Origin: Nocardioides sp. Root122
Lineage (GTDB): Bacteria > Actinomycetota > Actinomycetes > Propionibacteriales > Nocardioidaceae
Direction of reading: 5' to 3'
NCBI RefSeq assembly: GCF_001425025.1
Contig: NZ_LMDE01000010.1
Location: 265,390-329,389, forward strand
Length of the DNA: 64,000 nucleotides
Below are positions 46,155 to 55,839 of the stretch, piece by piece. The translations under genes were made by a program, and so were the position numbers. Positions within the stretch are counted from its first letter, which is position 1; the number at the start of each line of letters is the position of its first letter. The notes beneath the pieces were generated by a model. It did no database searches, was not told the DNA's origin, and saw nothing but the letters and a program-made list of their open reading frames with translations.

Positions 46155-46949
46155 TCAGCGCTCCGGCTGGCAGCTCGGGCACCAGTACGCCGCCCGCTCG
46201 CGACCCGGCTCGCCCACCATCGCGACGGCGATGGGCGTGCGGCACCGGCGGCAGGGGGACTTGTCGCGGCGGTAGACCCACATCCGCTCGCGCTCGCGCA
46301 GGTTGCCGGTGGTGGACTGGATCGCGCGCTCCTTGTTGACGTCGAGCATCTGGTGCGCGCGACGGACCAGGCGGGTGAGCTGGGCGCCGACCTCGGAGAC
46401 CGGCGTCGTGGGGTGGACGCCGCTGGTGAAGCAGAGCTCGGCCATGTACATGTTGCCGACCCCCGCGAGGTTGCGCTGGTCGAGCAGGGCCTCGCCGATC
46501 GGGCGCGCGGGTTGGCTGCGCAGCCTGGTGAGCGCCTCGTCCTCGTCCCAGTCGGGGCCCAGCAGGTCGGGCCCGAGGTGGGCGGTGAGCGCGTGCTCCT
46601 CGTGGCGCGGGACCACCTCGACGATGCCGAGGGAGAAGCCGACGGCGGAGCGGCCCGGGACGCCGAGCACCACGCGGGCCTGCTCGGCGGGCCGGCGCCA
46701 CTTCTCGCCCGACGGGTAGACGTGCCAGGAACCCTCCATCTTCAGGTGGGTGTGCAACGTCCAGTCGCGCTGGTGCTCGATCCGGGTGATCAGGTGCTTG
46801 CCGCGGGAGAAGCTGTGCCCGACGGTGGCGCCACGGAGGTCGAGGGTGGCGTAGGCCGGCACCCGGAAGTCGCTGACCAGCAGCTCACGGCCGCGGAGGG
46901 CCCGGTCGAGCTTCGCCGCGGCGCGGTAGACGGTGTCACCCTCAGGCAC
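46155..46949 (-). CDS. nei: Endonuclease VIII-type DNA glycosylase (Fpg/Nei family)
   Basis: A 264-residue DNA glycosylase/AP lyase for oxidised pyrimidines. The N-terminus MPEGDTVYRAA provides the catalytic Pro2 and Glu3 typical of Nei rather than Fpg. The H2TH region (ARPIGEALLDQRNLAGVGNM) and a C-terminal zinc finger with CRRCRTPI and WCPSCQ are intact. It begins eight bases inside the end of lhr on the same strand, so the two DNA-repair genes are coupled; lhr-nei linkage is common in actinobacteria. Confidence 0.95.
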   Translation of the reverse strand: MPEGDTVYRAAAKLDRALRGRELLVSDFRVPAYATLDLRGATVGHSFSRGKHLITRIEHQRDWTLHTHLKMEGSWHVYPSGEKWRRPAEQARVVLGVPGRSAVGFSLGIVEVVPRHEEHALTAHLGPDLLGPDWDEDEALTRLRSQPARPIGEALLDQRNLAGVGNMYMAELCFTSGVHPTTPVSEVGAQLTRLVRRAHQMLDVNKERAIQSTTGNLRERERMWVYRRDKSPCRRCRTPIAVAMVGEPGRERAAYWCPSCQPER

Positions 46950-49900
46950 GCAGTCTCAGCCCCTTGGGTGTCGCCACGAAGCCGGCGGCGGCGAGGGCCT
47001 GCCGGATCGGGGTGTCGCCACCCCCGCCGATCAGCGCCTGGCCGTCGGCCTTCTCGACCGTCAGCCGGCCCAGGGCACCACGGCGGGCGGCGTCGGCCAG
47101 TGCCTCCATCGCCGGGGTGAGCGAGTCCGGCTCCTCGGTCCAGGTGAGCAGAGTGCGGCCGCCGCGCTCGACGTAGACGGTGAGCTCGCCGTCGACCAGC
47201 ACGACGAGCGCGCCGGCCTTGCGGCCGGGACGGTGACCGGACGCCTCACCGATGGCCTCGGGCCACGGCAGGGCGGCGCCGAACGGGTTGGCCGGGTCGG
47301 TGGCGGCGAGCGCCACCACGGCCGGCTTGGCGCCGGCCTTGGTGCTGTCGGGCTCGGCGAAGGTGCGCAGCCGGTCGATCGCACCCGCGCTTCCGAACTG
47401 CGCGGCGCCGAGGCCCTCGATGAAGTAGCCGCGCCGGCAGCGGCCGGTGTCCTCGAAGGCGCTCAGCACCTTGTAGACGCCGGCGAAGCCGCCGGAGACC
47501 CGCTCGCTGACGACCGCACCACGGGTGACGACGCCGTGGCGCTCGAGCAGGTGCTCGGCACGGGCGTGGGCCCGCCGCGTGGGGTCGCCGTCGCGCTCGG
47601 GGAGGATCGCCCAGCGGCCGGCGGTCTCGGGCGGACCGGTGCGCACCGGCATCCGGCCACGAGTGGTGCGGCCGAGCCGGGGCGGCGTACGACGGGTGCG
47701 GTGCGAGGGGGTGCCGCTGCGAACGAGGGCGCGCATCGGGGCGAGCGTGTCGTTGGTGACCCGGCCCTGCCAGACGAGCTCCCACAGCGCGGTGGAGAGC
47801 TCGGCGTCGCTGGTCGAGCCGACGCGGTCGGCGAGCTGGCGGAAGAACCAGGCGCCCCCGCCGTCCAGCAGGTCGAGGACGGCCCGCTGAACCCCGGTCG
47901 GCTCGTCGCCCTCGACCTCGGGCAGGGTGAGGTGCGCCTGGTCGGCGAGGTGCAGGCTGACCCAGCCGTCGCTGCCGGGAAGCGGCGCGTGTCCGGTCCA
48001 GATGACCTCGCCCGACACGGTGAGCTCGTCGAGCATGGAGGGTTCGTAGTCGCGGACCCTGGCCGCGAGCACCAGGGGCTCGAGGGCGCTGGCGGGCACC
48101 GGGCAGCCGGCGAGCTGGTCGATGGCCGCGATCACGCCGTCGAGGCCGCGGAGGTTGCCGCCGACGCGTTGCCACGCGGGCAGGAAACGCGCGACCGCGG
48201 CCTGGTCGACGGGCTCGATCTCCTGGCGCAGGCGCGCGAGGGATCGCCGGCGCAGCTTGCGCAGCACCTCGGCGTCGCACCACTCGCTTCCGGACCCGGA
48301 GGGCCGGAACTCGCCGTCGAGCACCCGGCCGCGGTGGGCGAGGCGCTGCAACGTCTGGCGGGCGACCGCCTCGCCGAGGCCGAGGCGGGTGGCGACCTCG
48401 GCGGTGGTGAACGGGCCGTGGCTGCGGGCGTAGCGCGAGACGAGGTCGGCGAGCGGGTCCTCGGGGAGCTCGAGGAAGGCGTCGGGCGTGCCGACGGGGA
48501 CCGGGACGCCGAGCCCGTCGCGCAGCCGCCCGATGTCCTCGATGGCGGTCCAGCGGTCCTCGCCGGCCATGCGCACCTGGACGACGCGGCGTACGTCGGA
48601 CAGCGAGGACACCCAGTCCTCGACGTCGGCGCCCTCGACGGCCCGGGCGCGGATCTCGTCGGTGGAGAGCGGGCCGACCAGCCGCAGCAGGTCGGCGACC
48701 GCCTCGGCGTCGCGCGCCCGCCGGTCGGGGGCGAGCCACTGGAGCTCGGCCTCGACCTCGGCGAGCACCTCGGGGTCGAGCAGCTCGCGCAGCTCCGCGC
48801 GACCGAGCAGCTCGGCGAGCAGGCCCTGGTCGAGCGAGAGCGCGGCAGCCCGGCGCTCGGCGATCGGGGAGTCGCCCTCGTAGACGAACTGGGCGACGTA
48901 GCCGAAGAGCAGGCTGCGGGCGAACGGGCTCGGCGTGGTCGTGGCGACGTCGACCACGGTGACCTCGCGCCGCTGGACGCGGCCGAGCAGGGCGACGAGG
49001 GCGGGGAGGTCGTAGACGTCCTGGAGGCACTCGCGCACGGCCTCGAGCACGATGGGGAAGGCGGGGTACTTGGAGGCGACCTCGAGCAGCTGGGCGCTGC
49101 GCTGGCGCTGCTGCCACAGGGGGCTGCGGCGGCCGGGGTCGCGGCGGGGGAGCAGCAGGGCGCGGGCCGCGCACTCGCGGAACCGGCTGGCGAACAGGGC
49201 GGACCCGCCGACCTCCTGCGTGACGAGCTGCTCGATCTCCTCGGGCTCGAAGACGATCACCTCGCCGGTCGGCGGCTCGGCGTCGGTGTCGGGGATGCGG
49301 ATCACGATGCCGTCGTCGGAGGCGACGGCCTGCCCGTCGACGTCGAAGCGCTCACGGAGCCGGGCGTTGATCGCCAGCGCCCACGGCGCGTGCACCGGCG
49401 TGCCGTAGGGGGAGTGGACGACCAGGCGCCAGTCGCCGAGCTCGTCGCGGAAGCGCTCGACGACGACCTGGGTGTCGCTCGGCACGACCTGGGTCGCCTC
49501 GCGCTGCTCGCCGAGGTAGGTGACGAGGTTGGTGGCGGCGTAGTCGTCGAGCCCGCGCTCCTTGACCCTGGCGACCGCCTTCTGCGGCGGCAGGCTCGCG
49601 AGCTCGCGGCTGAACGCACCGACCGCCGCACCGAGCTCGGCGGGCCGGCCGAGGGCGTCGCCCTTCCAGAACGGCAGGCGGCCGGGGATGCCCGGAGCCG
49701 GGGTGACGAGCACGCGGTCGTGGGTGATGTCCTCGATCCGCCAGCTGGTGGCACCGAGGGCGAAGACGTCGCCCACGCGCGACTCGTAGACCATCTCCTC
49801 GTCGAGCTCGCCCACCCGGCTGGCCTTCTCGCCGACGAGGAAGACGCCGAACAGGCCGCGGTCCGGGATGGTGCCGCCGCTGGTCACCGCGAGGCGCTGG

Positions 49901-51480
49901 GCGCCGGGGCGGCCGCTGAGGGTGCCGTTGACGCGGTCCCAGACGATGCGCGGGCGCAGCTCGGCGAACTCGTCGCTGGGATAGCGGCCGCTGAGCAGGT
50001 CGAGGGTGGCGTCGTAGGCGGCGCGGGGGAGCCCGGAGTAGGACGCCGCGCGCTGCACGAGCGCGAACAGCTCGTCGACCTGCCACTCCTCCATCGCCAG
50101 CGCCGCGACGACCTGCTGGGCGAGGACGTCGAGCGGGTTGGTCGGGATCGACATCTTCTCGATGGCGCCGGTGCGCATGCGCTCGACCGCCACCGCGGTC
50201 TGGGCGAGGTCACCGCGGTGCTTGGGGAACAGCACGCCGCGGCTGGTCTCGCCCACCTGGTGGCCGGCGCGACCGACGCGCTGGAGGGCGCTGGCGACGC
50301 TCGGCGGCGACTCGATCTGGATGACGAGGTCGACGGAGCCCATGTCGATGCCGAGCTCGAGGCTGCTGGTGGCGACGACGCAGGGGAGCCGGCCGCGCTT
50401 GAGGTCGTCCTCGATGATGGCCCGCTGCTCCTTGGAGACCGAGCCGTGGTGCGCCTTCGCGATGACCGTCTCGGCGCCGCTGCTCTGCCCGGACTGCGCC
50501 ATCACCTGGGCGGGCGGCTTGCCGTCCCCCGGATGCGCAGGCGCCGGCTCCTCGGCGGCCCGCTCGGCGCGGTCGGCGGCGATCTCGTTGAGGCGCGCGG
50601 TGAGCCGCTCGGCCAGCCGGCGGGAGTTGGCGAAGACGATCGTCGAGCGGTGCTGCTCGATCAGGTCGACCACGTGCTCCTCGACGTGCGGCCAGATGCT
50701 CGTCGACCGGCCGGGGTCGCCCGACTCCTCGTCGTACTCCTCGGGCATCGTCATGTCCTCGACCGGCACGACGACGCGGAGGTCCCACGCCTTCGTGCTG
50801 GGCGGGGCGACGATCTCGACCGGCTGCGTGCCGCCGAGGAAGCGGGCGACCTCGTCGAGCGGGCGGACGGTCGCGCTGAGACCGATGCGCTGCGCCGGCG
50901 TCTCGAGGAGGGCGTCGAGCCGCTCGAGGCTGATGCCGAGGTGCGCGCCGCGCTTGGTGCCGGCGACGGCGTGCACCTCGTCGATGATCACCGTGTCGAC
51001 GCCGCGCAGCGTCTCGCGTGCCTGGCTGGTCAGCATCAGGAAGAGCGACTCGGGCGTGGTGATGAGGATGTCGGGCGGCGTGGTGCCGAGCTTGCGTCGC
51101 TCGGCCGGGCTGGTGTCTCCGGACCGCAGCCCGACGGTGACGTCGGGGACCGTGGTCTCGAGCCGCTCGGCGGTGTTGCGGATGCCGGTGAGCGGGGCGC
51201 GGAGGTTGCGCTCGACGTCGACGCCGAGCGCCTTCAGCGGGGAGATGTAGAGGACGCGGGTGCGCCGCGACTTGTCCTCGGGTCGCTCGCTGCTGAGCAG
51301 TCGGTCGATGGCGTGGAGGAAGGCGCTGAGCGTCTTGCCGCTTCCCGTCGGGGCGACGACGAGCGCGTGCTTGCCCGCCGCGATGGCTTCCCACGCACCG
51401 TCCTGCGCGGGTGTCGGGCTGGCGAAGGATGCCTCGAACCACGCACGCGTGGGCGCGCTGAAGCGGTCGAGGGCGGTCAT
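46942..51480 (-). CDS. lhr: Lhr-type ATP-dependent DNA helicase (SF2, long form)
   Basis: A 1512-residue superfamily 2 helicase of the full-length Lhr type known from Mycobacterium, which is a 3'-5' translocase active on RNA:DNA hybrids. The N-terminal helicase core shows Walker A APTGSGKT (about residues 43-50), TTPESLFLML, motif II VIIDEVHAV, motif III LSATV, then VFANSRRLAERL, TSSLELGIDMGSVDLVIQ and RVGRAGHQVG. The long C-terminal part contains the Lhr winged-helix and tetramer-forming regions. ATG at 51480 (MTALDRFSAPT) fits the family. Expression is likely linked to DNA damage through its neighbour nei, but no LexA box was seen. Confidence 0.95.
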   Translation of the reverse strand: MTALDRFSAPTRAWFEASFASPTPAQDGAWEAIAAGKHALVVAPTGSGKTLSAFLHAIDRLLSSERPEDKSRRTRVLYISPLKALGVDVERNLRAPLTGIRNTAERLETTVPDVTVGLRSGDTSPAERRKLGTTPPDILITTPESLFLMLTSQARETLRGVDTVIIDEVHAVAGTKRGAHLGISLERLDALLETPAQRIGLSATVRPLDEVARFLGGTQPVEIVAPPSTKAWDLRVVVPVEDMTMPEEYDEESGDPGRSTSIWPHVEEHVVDLIEQHRSTIVFANSRRLAERLTARLNEIAADRAERAAEEPAPAHPGDGKPPAQVMAQSGQSSGAETVIAKAHHGSVSKEQRAIIEDDLKRGRLPCVVATSSLELGIDMGSVDLVIQIESPPSVASALQRVGRAGHQVGETSRGVLFPKHRGDLAQTAVAVERMRTGAIEKMSIPTNPLDVLAQQVVAALAMEEWQVDELFALVQRAASYSGLPRAAYDATLDLLSGRYPSDEFAELRPRIVWDRVNGTLSGRPGAQRLAVTSGGTIPDRGLFGVFLVGEKASRVGELDEEMVYESRVGDVFALGATSWRIEDITHDRVLVTPAPGIPGRLPFWKGDALGRPAELGAAVGAFSRELASLPPQKAVARVKERGLDDYAATNLVTYLGEQREATQVVPSDTQVVVERFRDELGDWRLVVHSPYGTPVHAPWALAINARLRERFDVDGQAVASDDGIVIRIPDTDAEPPTGEVIVFEPEEIEQLVTQEVGGSALFASRFRECAARALLLPRRDPGRRSPLWQQRQRSAQLLEVASKYPAFPIVLEAVRECLQDVYDLPALVALLGRVQRREVTVVDVATTTPSPFARSLLFGYVAQFVYEGDSPIAERRAAALSLDQGLLAELLGRAELRELLDPEVLAEVEAELQWLAPDRRARDAEAVADLLRLVGPLSTDEIRARAVEGADVEDWVSSLSDVRRVVQVRMAGEDRWTAIEDIGRLRDGLGVPVPVGTPDAFLELPEDPLADLVSRYARSHGPFTTAEVATRLGLGEAVARQTLQRLAHRGRVLDGEFRPSGSGSEWCDAEVLRKLRRRSLARLRQEIEPVDQAAVARFLPAWQRVGGNLRGLDGVIAAIDQLAGCPVPASALEPLVLAARVRDYEPSMLDELTVSGEVIWTGHAPLPGSDGWVSLHLADQAHLTLPEVEGDEPTGVQRAVLDLLDGGGAWFFRQLADRVGSTSDAELSTALWELVWQGRVTNDTLAPMRALVRSGTPSHRTRRTPPRLGRTTRGRMPVRTGPPETAGRWAILPERDGDPTRRAHARAEHLLERHGVVTRGAVVSERVSGGFAGVYKVLSAFEDTGRCRRGYFIEGLGAAQFGSAGAIDRLRTFAEPDSTKAGAKPAVVALAATDPANPFGAALPWPEAIGEASGHRPGRKAGALVVLVDGELTVYVERGGRTLLTWTEEPDSLTPAMEALADAARRGALGRLTVEKADGQALIGGGGDTPIRQALAAAGFVATPKGLRLRA

Positions 51481-51620
51481 GCCCTGCAGTCTGTCACCGG
51501 GGTACGACACCGGCCGCGCCCGTGCGGACGGGCGACGGGGCGAGCGACAACTCCCGGTCCGGTCGACGCGTCACACTGGGACAGCCCGTAGAGGGACGCC
51601 GACCCACTCGGAGGAGAGCC

Positions 51621-52904
51621 ATGCGACGCATGCCCATCACTGTCTCGTTGATCGTCCTGGCGCCGATCGGCGTCGTGGGCCTGGCCGCGGGTCCCGCGGC
51701 GGCCGAGACGACCTGTGACGGCAAGGTGCCCACGATCGTCGTCGTGCCCGGCGAGGCGACCGCGGGCACGCCGGGTGACGACGTCATCCTTGGCTCGTTC
51801 GCCCAGGACCGGATCGACGGCGGTTCGGGTAACGACACGATCTGCGGGCTGGGCAACGCCGACACGCTGGTCGGCGGCCCAGGTGACGACCGCCTGTTCG
51901 GTGGCCTCGACGACTTTTACGTCCCCGACGACGGCTACTCCGGCGACATCCTCGTGCCGGGTCCGGGCAACGACTTCATCGACCTGGGGGACGACCCGGC
52001 GTCGGCGACGGTCGACGACGTGGACCGGCCGGCCCGCTACGACAAGGTGGTCTTCGAGGACGCGCCGGGCCCGGTCACCGTGGACCTCTCGGCCGGAAGG
52101 GCGTCCGGCGAGGGCACGGACACGATCGCGGTACCGGCCTTCTCCGGTGGGATCGTGGGTTCGGCTCACGACGATGTGCTGACGGGGACGGACGGCCCGG
52201 ACCGCATCGACGGCGGCCGCGGCGACGACCGCATCCGTGCGCTCGGCGGCAACGACGAGCTGGAGCCCGGCCGGGGCGACGACGTCGTGCGCGGCGGTGA
52301 CGGTGACGACTTCATCATGTCGCCGGACAAGGGACGTGACCGGCTCTACGGCGACGGCGGCGACGACGGCGTGGAGGGCTACGGACGGGGGAGCGCCATC
52401 GGCGGCGGTGACGGCGACGACTTCCTCTTCGCCCGCCTCGGCGCCACGGTCCACGGCGGACGGGGCAACGACCAGATCGAGGCGGACCTCATCCGCAGGA
52501 CCCGGATCGAGGTGGACGCCGGCGGCGGGCGGCGCGACATCGTGCGGCTGCGGGCGCCGAAGTCGGAGTTCCCGCGGGGCTCGAGGTACGTCATCGACGT
52601 GCCGCGCAAGCGCGTGATGGTCGGGGGCGCCACGCGTGCGCGCTACGAAGGCGTCGAGGACCTCCGGTTCTCCGGGCGTCCCGGCCGCCTGACCTACCTG
52701 GGTGGCTCCAAGCGCGACCGCCTGTCCGTGACCGGTGGGATGCAGGTGAAGGCGTACGGCCGACGCGGGGCCGACATCCTCGTGGGCGGCTCGCGCAACG
52801 ACCTCCTCGACGGTGGTCCCGGCCGCGACCAGCTCGTCGGTGGCCCCGGTCGGGACCGGTGCATCAGCGGCGAGCAGCGACGGCAGTGCGAGGTGCGCCG
52901 CTGA
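51621..52904 (+). CDS. Secreted RTX-like calcium-binding repeat protein
   Basis: A 427-residue exported protein. Residues 1-29 are a signal peptide ending GPAAAE. The rest is beta-rich with many haemolysin-type nonapeptides, for example GGSGNDTICGLGNADTLVGG, GGRGDDRIRALGGNDELEPG and GGPGRDQLVGGPGRDRC, which bind calcium in beta-roll folds. No catalytic domain is apparent; such actinobacterial proteins may be surface or extracellular structural proteins. GGAGGAG at 51610-51616 precedes the ATG at 51621. It is divergent from lhr and is the last gene of ordinary composition before the island. Confidence 0.88.
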   Translation: MRRMPITVSLIVLAPIGVVGLAAGPAAAETTCDGKVPTIVVVPGEATAGTPGDDVILGSFAQDRIDGGSGNDTICGLGNADTLVGGPGDDRLFGGLDDFYVPDDGYSGDILVPGPGNDFIDLGDDPASATVDDVDRPARYDKVVFEDAPGPVTVDLSAGRASGEGTDTIAVPAFSGGIVGSAHDDVLTGTDGPDRIDGGRGDDRIRALGGNDELEPGRGDDVVRGGDGDDFIMSPDKGRDRLYGDGGDDGVEGYGRGSAIGGGDGDDFLFARLGATVHGGRGNDQIEADLIRRTRIEVDAGGGRRDIVRLRAPKSEFPRGSRYVIDVPRKRVMVGGATRARYEGVEDLRFSGRPGRLTYLGGSKRDRLSVTGGMQVKAYGRRGADILVGGSRNDLLDGGPGRDQLVGGPGRDRCISGEQRRQCEVRR

Positions 52905-53335
52905 CGCTGGATGGGCGGGGGGAGTGGCTCGACGTTGCCGGCGCGCCTCTTCGAGGGGCGACCGGAGCGCTCTGATGGGCCGCTCGGTTACCCAATCCGC
53001 CCAGAATGGGCTACCTGGGCGAGCCTCGGCACTTCGTCCAGGTGCTCACTTCCTGACCCCTGTCGCCACAAAGTCCAAGCTGGCGCTGTTCTTGGGCTCT
53101 CCGATTGCCAGACGCAGCCGGCCGTTCCGCACGCCCTGGAAGCAGTACCGCGGCTTCCCCGTGAAGTCAGTTCGTGCCAGGTCGGGCAAACGCGCTTGCC
53201 GCAAAAGCACCGCCGTGATGGCTTCGAGCGATGGTCGCCGATGACGAGGTCAAACCACGCGCGCTGCGTTGTGGCCACGGTCCGCGTTCGGACAGGATAT
53301 GGTCGTCGGGTCGCGTACGAAAACTGGGGGTACCC
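52905..53335. other. Left border of the island, no convincing gene (431 bases)
   Basis: Frames exist on both strands (for example a minus frame 52988-53278 with the cysteine pattern CFCGKRVCP) but none has a good start, ribosome-binding site or family match. A hairpin CGCCCAG-n10-CTGGGCG at 52998-53021 could terminate the RTX-like gene. The sequence shifts from chromosome-like to lower GC near 53330. ACCGCCGTGATG at 53209-53220 resembles the inter-module repeat described below. It may hold the decayed island end or attachment site. Confidence 0.5.
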
Positions 53336-55657
53336 TTGACTTCTCTCGAGCGCTTAACGGTAATTGGTGCGTTTATCGAGCATTGTCTATTGGCAGAGGG
53401 ATATACCTTTCCACACGGACTTGCCGATGCTGTCAAATTGACCCCGGCAGGTAAAGAGATCGTTAATGCAGTTTCCACACACGAGCCGTCGGTTGGTGAG
53501 GCAGACGCCCTGGCTGCGGCTCTCGGCGTCTGCGCCGGTGGCGATTCGTTGCTGGTCGATTATGAGAACACCGACGAGGCTGAAGTCTACAAACTCCTGG
53601 GCGAGGAAATCAGTCACCGGAGAATCCGCTATCCCTGGGTCTTCGGTCGTGAACTAGATAAGCACTATGCCGCTGTCTACTCGAACTCTACAAATCTACG
53701 GGCTCTTCCGCCCGGTCAGTCGTTCGCGCTACTAGACGGCGTCTCGCAGGGAGTGGCGCAGATTCGAGACGTCGTTGTCGGCCCCCTTGGCATTCTGCTG
53801 TCGCACGACATCCGCAGTTGCCCGCCTACGACATGTGGCCCGAACTACCAATGCTCAATGCTGGGTTGCAACAGCGCACATCATCTCCGCCTGACAACTG
53901 GACACACACCTGCGGGTGTGTTTTACGAAGCTCTTGGCCGCCTCCATCCCCCTAGTGAGCGTATGGCGTTCCGTAGGTCAGACATCCTAAGGCCCGACGA
54001 AAAGCACTGGGACTGGCTGAACGATGGCGGCATACCATGGCTTCTCGGAAACGCGCTGACGCCAACCGAACAACGCGCGCTTCTCGTTCGCCTTCTTCGG
54101 CTCGATGACACCGTCAGCGCCGATCGATTGAAGGGACTTGAAGTACTTGAAGGCTTCAGCAAGAACGGTCTGAGAGTCGCAGACTCTTTAACAGACGCTG
54201 AAGTGCTGCAGATGCTTTTGACTTTTGGCACTAAGTCCTTAGTCATGCATCTCGAATGCTTGGTGGATGATGGCCACATCCATCTCTCACCGAGCGAAGT
54301 CAGGGTTCCGGTGCTGCAGCGCCATGTCGACGGCGGAGGGTTCAAAACCTCTCTAGAACTGAGTCCAGCGGGAGTACGATTTGCCCCCGAGGCACGTGTG
54401 CCACTGTTGCGCTCGTTACTGAGGGCGTTATACGCCGATAAGGAAGATGAGCTCGCTTTTCTGCTGCTTGACTTTCCGGGCGCCGCGTTCGACCGGCTCG
54501 ACCTATTTCTCCGCGCGGCGAACGAACAGGAAGTGTTGCGCCGTTTGGTTCTCTCGTCCAGAGCAACGCTTCTCCGAGCGTTTGACGAACTGCGTTATGG
54601 GCATTTTGCTGTTCCTGGCAACGAAGAGCAGGCTCGAGCGCTGGAGCAGCGACTCCTATGGAAGTTGATTGGAACCCTTGACGCCCCCACAACTCCCCAG
54701 GGCCGCCTAACGCAATTTGGTGACATATTCCGCGGTGTTGTGGCGATCCGCCCTGAAGTAGCCACGGAGGAATGGGTCACGGCGGTGAGAAGTGCCGGAA
54801 TGGACTTTTTTGTCGAGGTCGAGGCCATCGTGGCTCTCGCTATCGATTTCGCCGGCTGGATGCTAACGTGTGATCATTACAATCAAGGCCGCGATGGCTT
54901 TTTGTACAGTCGCGACAGATCTAAGGCATGGACGGCTCGGCTCTTGTCAAGCGCAGAAGTTGAAGGTTTTGAGTTCCGCGAGGGCGGCAATCCGATGGGC
55001 ACTCTCATCCAAGCAGGACCAGTACTTGCCGACCTACTTGAGGATATTCAATCGCGCGAGGCTGAGTTCAGGCGAACCGGTGAACCTCAGTGGGCGAGTC
55101 ACTCTTCTGTACTAAATTTCCCATTCCGCCACACCCGCCCTATTTGCGACATATCAACAGGCTCCGCTGAAGCGATATTCGGCGCGCTCCGGGGGCTGCG
55201 AAGCGAGTTTTCCCGCGCAGACGTTGCCGGTACACGCAATCGCCTAGGTCATCCGCCAGCCACATTCCCCTCCTCTTCCGAGCTGAACCTTGCGCTCGAC
55301 GGCGCACTGCGCTCTGTTAACCAACTCGCGCAACTTGGACTGATCCCTACTATCTATCGACTGCATTCCTCCACGGTGGATGCATCGAGAAGGCAGGCGC
55401 GCGTGATGCGGGACGGCAGCGGAGCCGAGATCACGATGTTCGGCCCATCCGAGCTTCTGATGGCGGGGATGCCTTGGTCAACACCGCAATTGGTCATCGT
55501 TCCGGGTGTACTGGTTCGAGACACTCTTCAGCCCCTGCGATTCAAGGTCTTGGAAGACACCGAGTTTGCTAAGGAGTGGCGGGACTATCAGGGTCTCGAT
55601 GCGGTCGACTCTCACGGCAGTGAGGAGCAACCTTCGGCGGGTCGTCCGGTCGGCTAA
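53336..55657 (+). CDS. Large unknown protein with four-cysteine cluster and HEPN-like RN-x3-H motif
   Basis: I know no family for this protein of about 773 residues. The best start is TTG at 53336 (LTSLERLTVIGAF), five bases after GGGGG; the frame opens earlier at 53231 but that part reads like border sequence. Near residues 162-178 is SCPPTTCGPNYQCSMLGC, four cysteines followed by His-His, a likely zinc site. Near residue 634 a helical region contains TRNRLGHPP, matching the R-N/D-x3-H catalytic motif of HEPN RNases, with the usual long helices before and after (GSAEAIFGALRGLRSEF and LNLALDGALRSVNQLAQLG). The middle is helical and repeat-like. Codon use is far less GC-rich than the core genome. 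A HEPN toxin or abortive-infection effector is a reasonable guess, not proven. Confidence 0.72.
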   Translation: MTSLERLTVIGAFIEHCLLAEGYTFPHGLADAVKLTPAGKEIVNAVSTHEPSVGEADALAAALGVCAGGDSLLVDYENTDEAEVYKLLGEEISHRRIRYPWVFGRELDKHYAAVYSNSTNLRALPPGQSFALLDGVSQGVAQIRDVVVGPLGILLSHDIRSCPPTTCGPNYQCSMLGCNSAHHLRLTTGHTPAGVFYEALGRLHPPSERMAFRRSDILRPDEKHWDWLNDGGIPWLLGNALTPTEQRALLVRLLRLDDTVSADRLKGLEVLEGFSKNGLRVADSLTDAEVLQMLLTFGTKSLVMHLECLVDDGHIHLSPSEVRVPVLQRHVDGGGFKTSLELSPAGVRFAPEARVPLLRSLLRALYADKEDELAFLLLDFPGAAFDRLDLFLRAANEQEVLRRLVLSSRATLLRAFDELRYGHFAVPGNEEQARALEQRLLWKLIGTLDAPTTPQGRLTQFGDIFRGVVAIRPEVATEEWVTAVRSAGMDFFVEVEAIVALAIDFAGWMLTCDHYNQGRDGFLYSRDRSKAWTARLLSSAEVEGFEFREGGNPMGTLIQAGPVLADLLEDIQSREAEFRRTGEPQWASHSSVLNFPFRHTRPICDISTGSAEAIFGALRGLRSEFSRADVAGTRNRLGHPPATFPSSSELNLALDGALRSVNQLAQLGLIPTIYRLHSSTVDASRRQARVMRDGSGAEITMFGPSELLMAGMPWSTPQLVIVPGVLVRDTLQPLRFKVLEDTEFAKEWRDYQGLDAVDSHGSEEQPSAGRPVG

Positions 55658-55826
55658 CTGACCTCTGCTGCGCGCAGAGCGCATGTTGACCTGGGACTCG
55701 GCGCAGCTCGTAAGCGTCCGAGACGCGTTGCTTAGACTGGCGTCAAGGCACAAGCCGCGTGACGAAAGGGCCCTGGCCGTTGTGCATCTTGGGTGCGGGC
55801 ACGGCCTGCACCCCGCAAAGCACAGT

Positions 55827-55838
55827 CATTCCGCCGCG
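55827..55838 (+). repeat. Inter-module repeat CATTCCGCCGCG, exact copy 1
   Basis: The 12-base repeat lies in the 182-base gap between the HEPN-like gene and the end of the convergent GIY-YIG gene. It continues with CCCCTTTGGCGT, which is also seen with one base missing after copy 2. The rest of the gap (55658-55839) shows no gene. Confidence 0.55.
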
Positions 55839-55839
55839 T

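Noticed and set aside
52988..53278. Minus-strand frame with cysteine pattern at the left island border
   Set aside because: No ribosome-binding site, no recognisable fold, and Arg/Ser-rich composition typical of shadow frames; kept only as a note in the border region.
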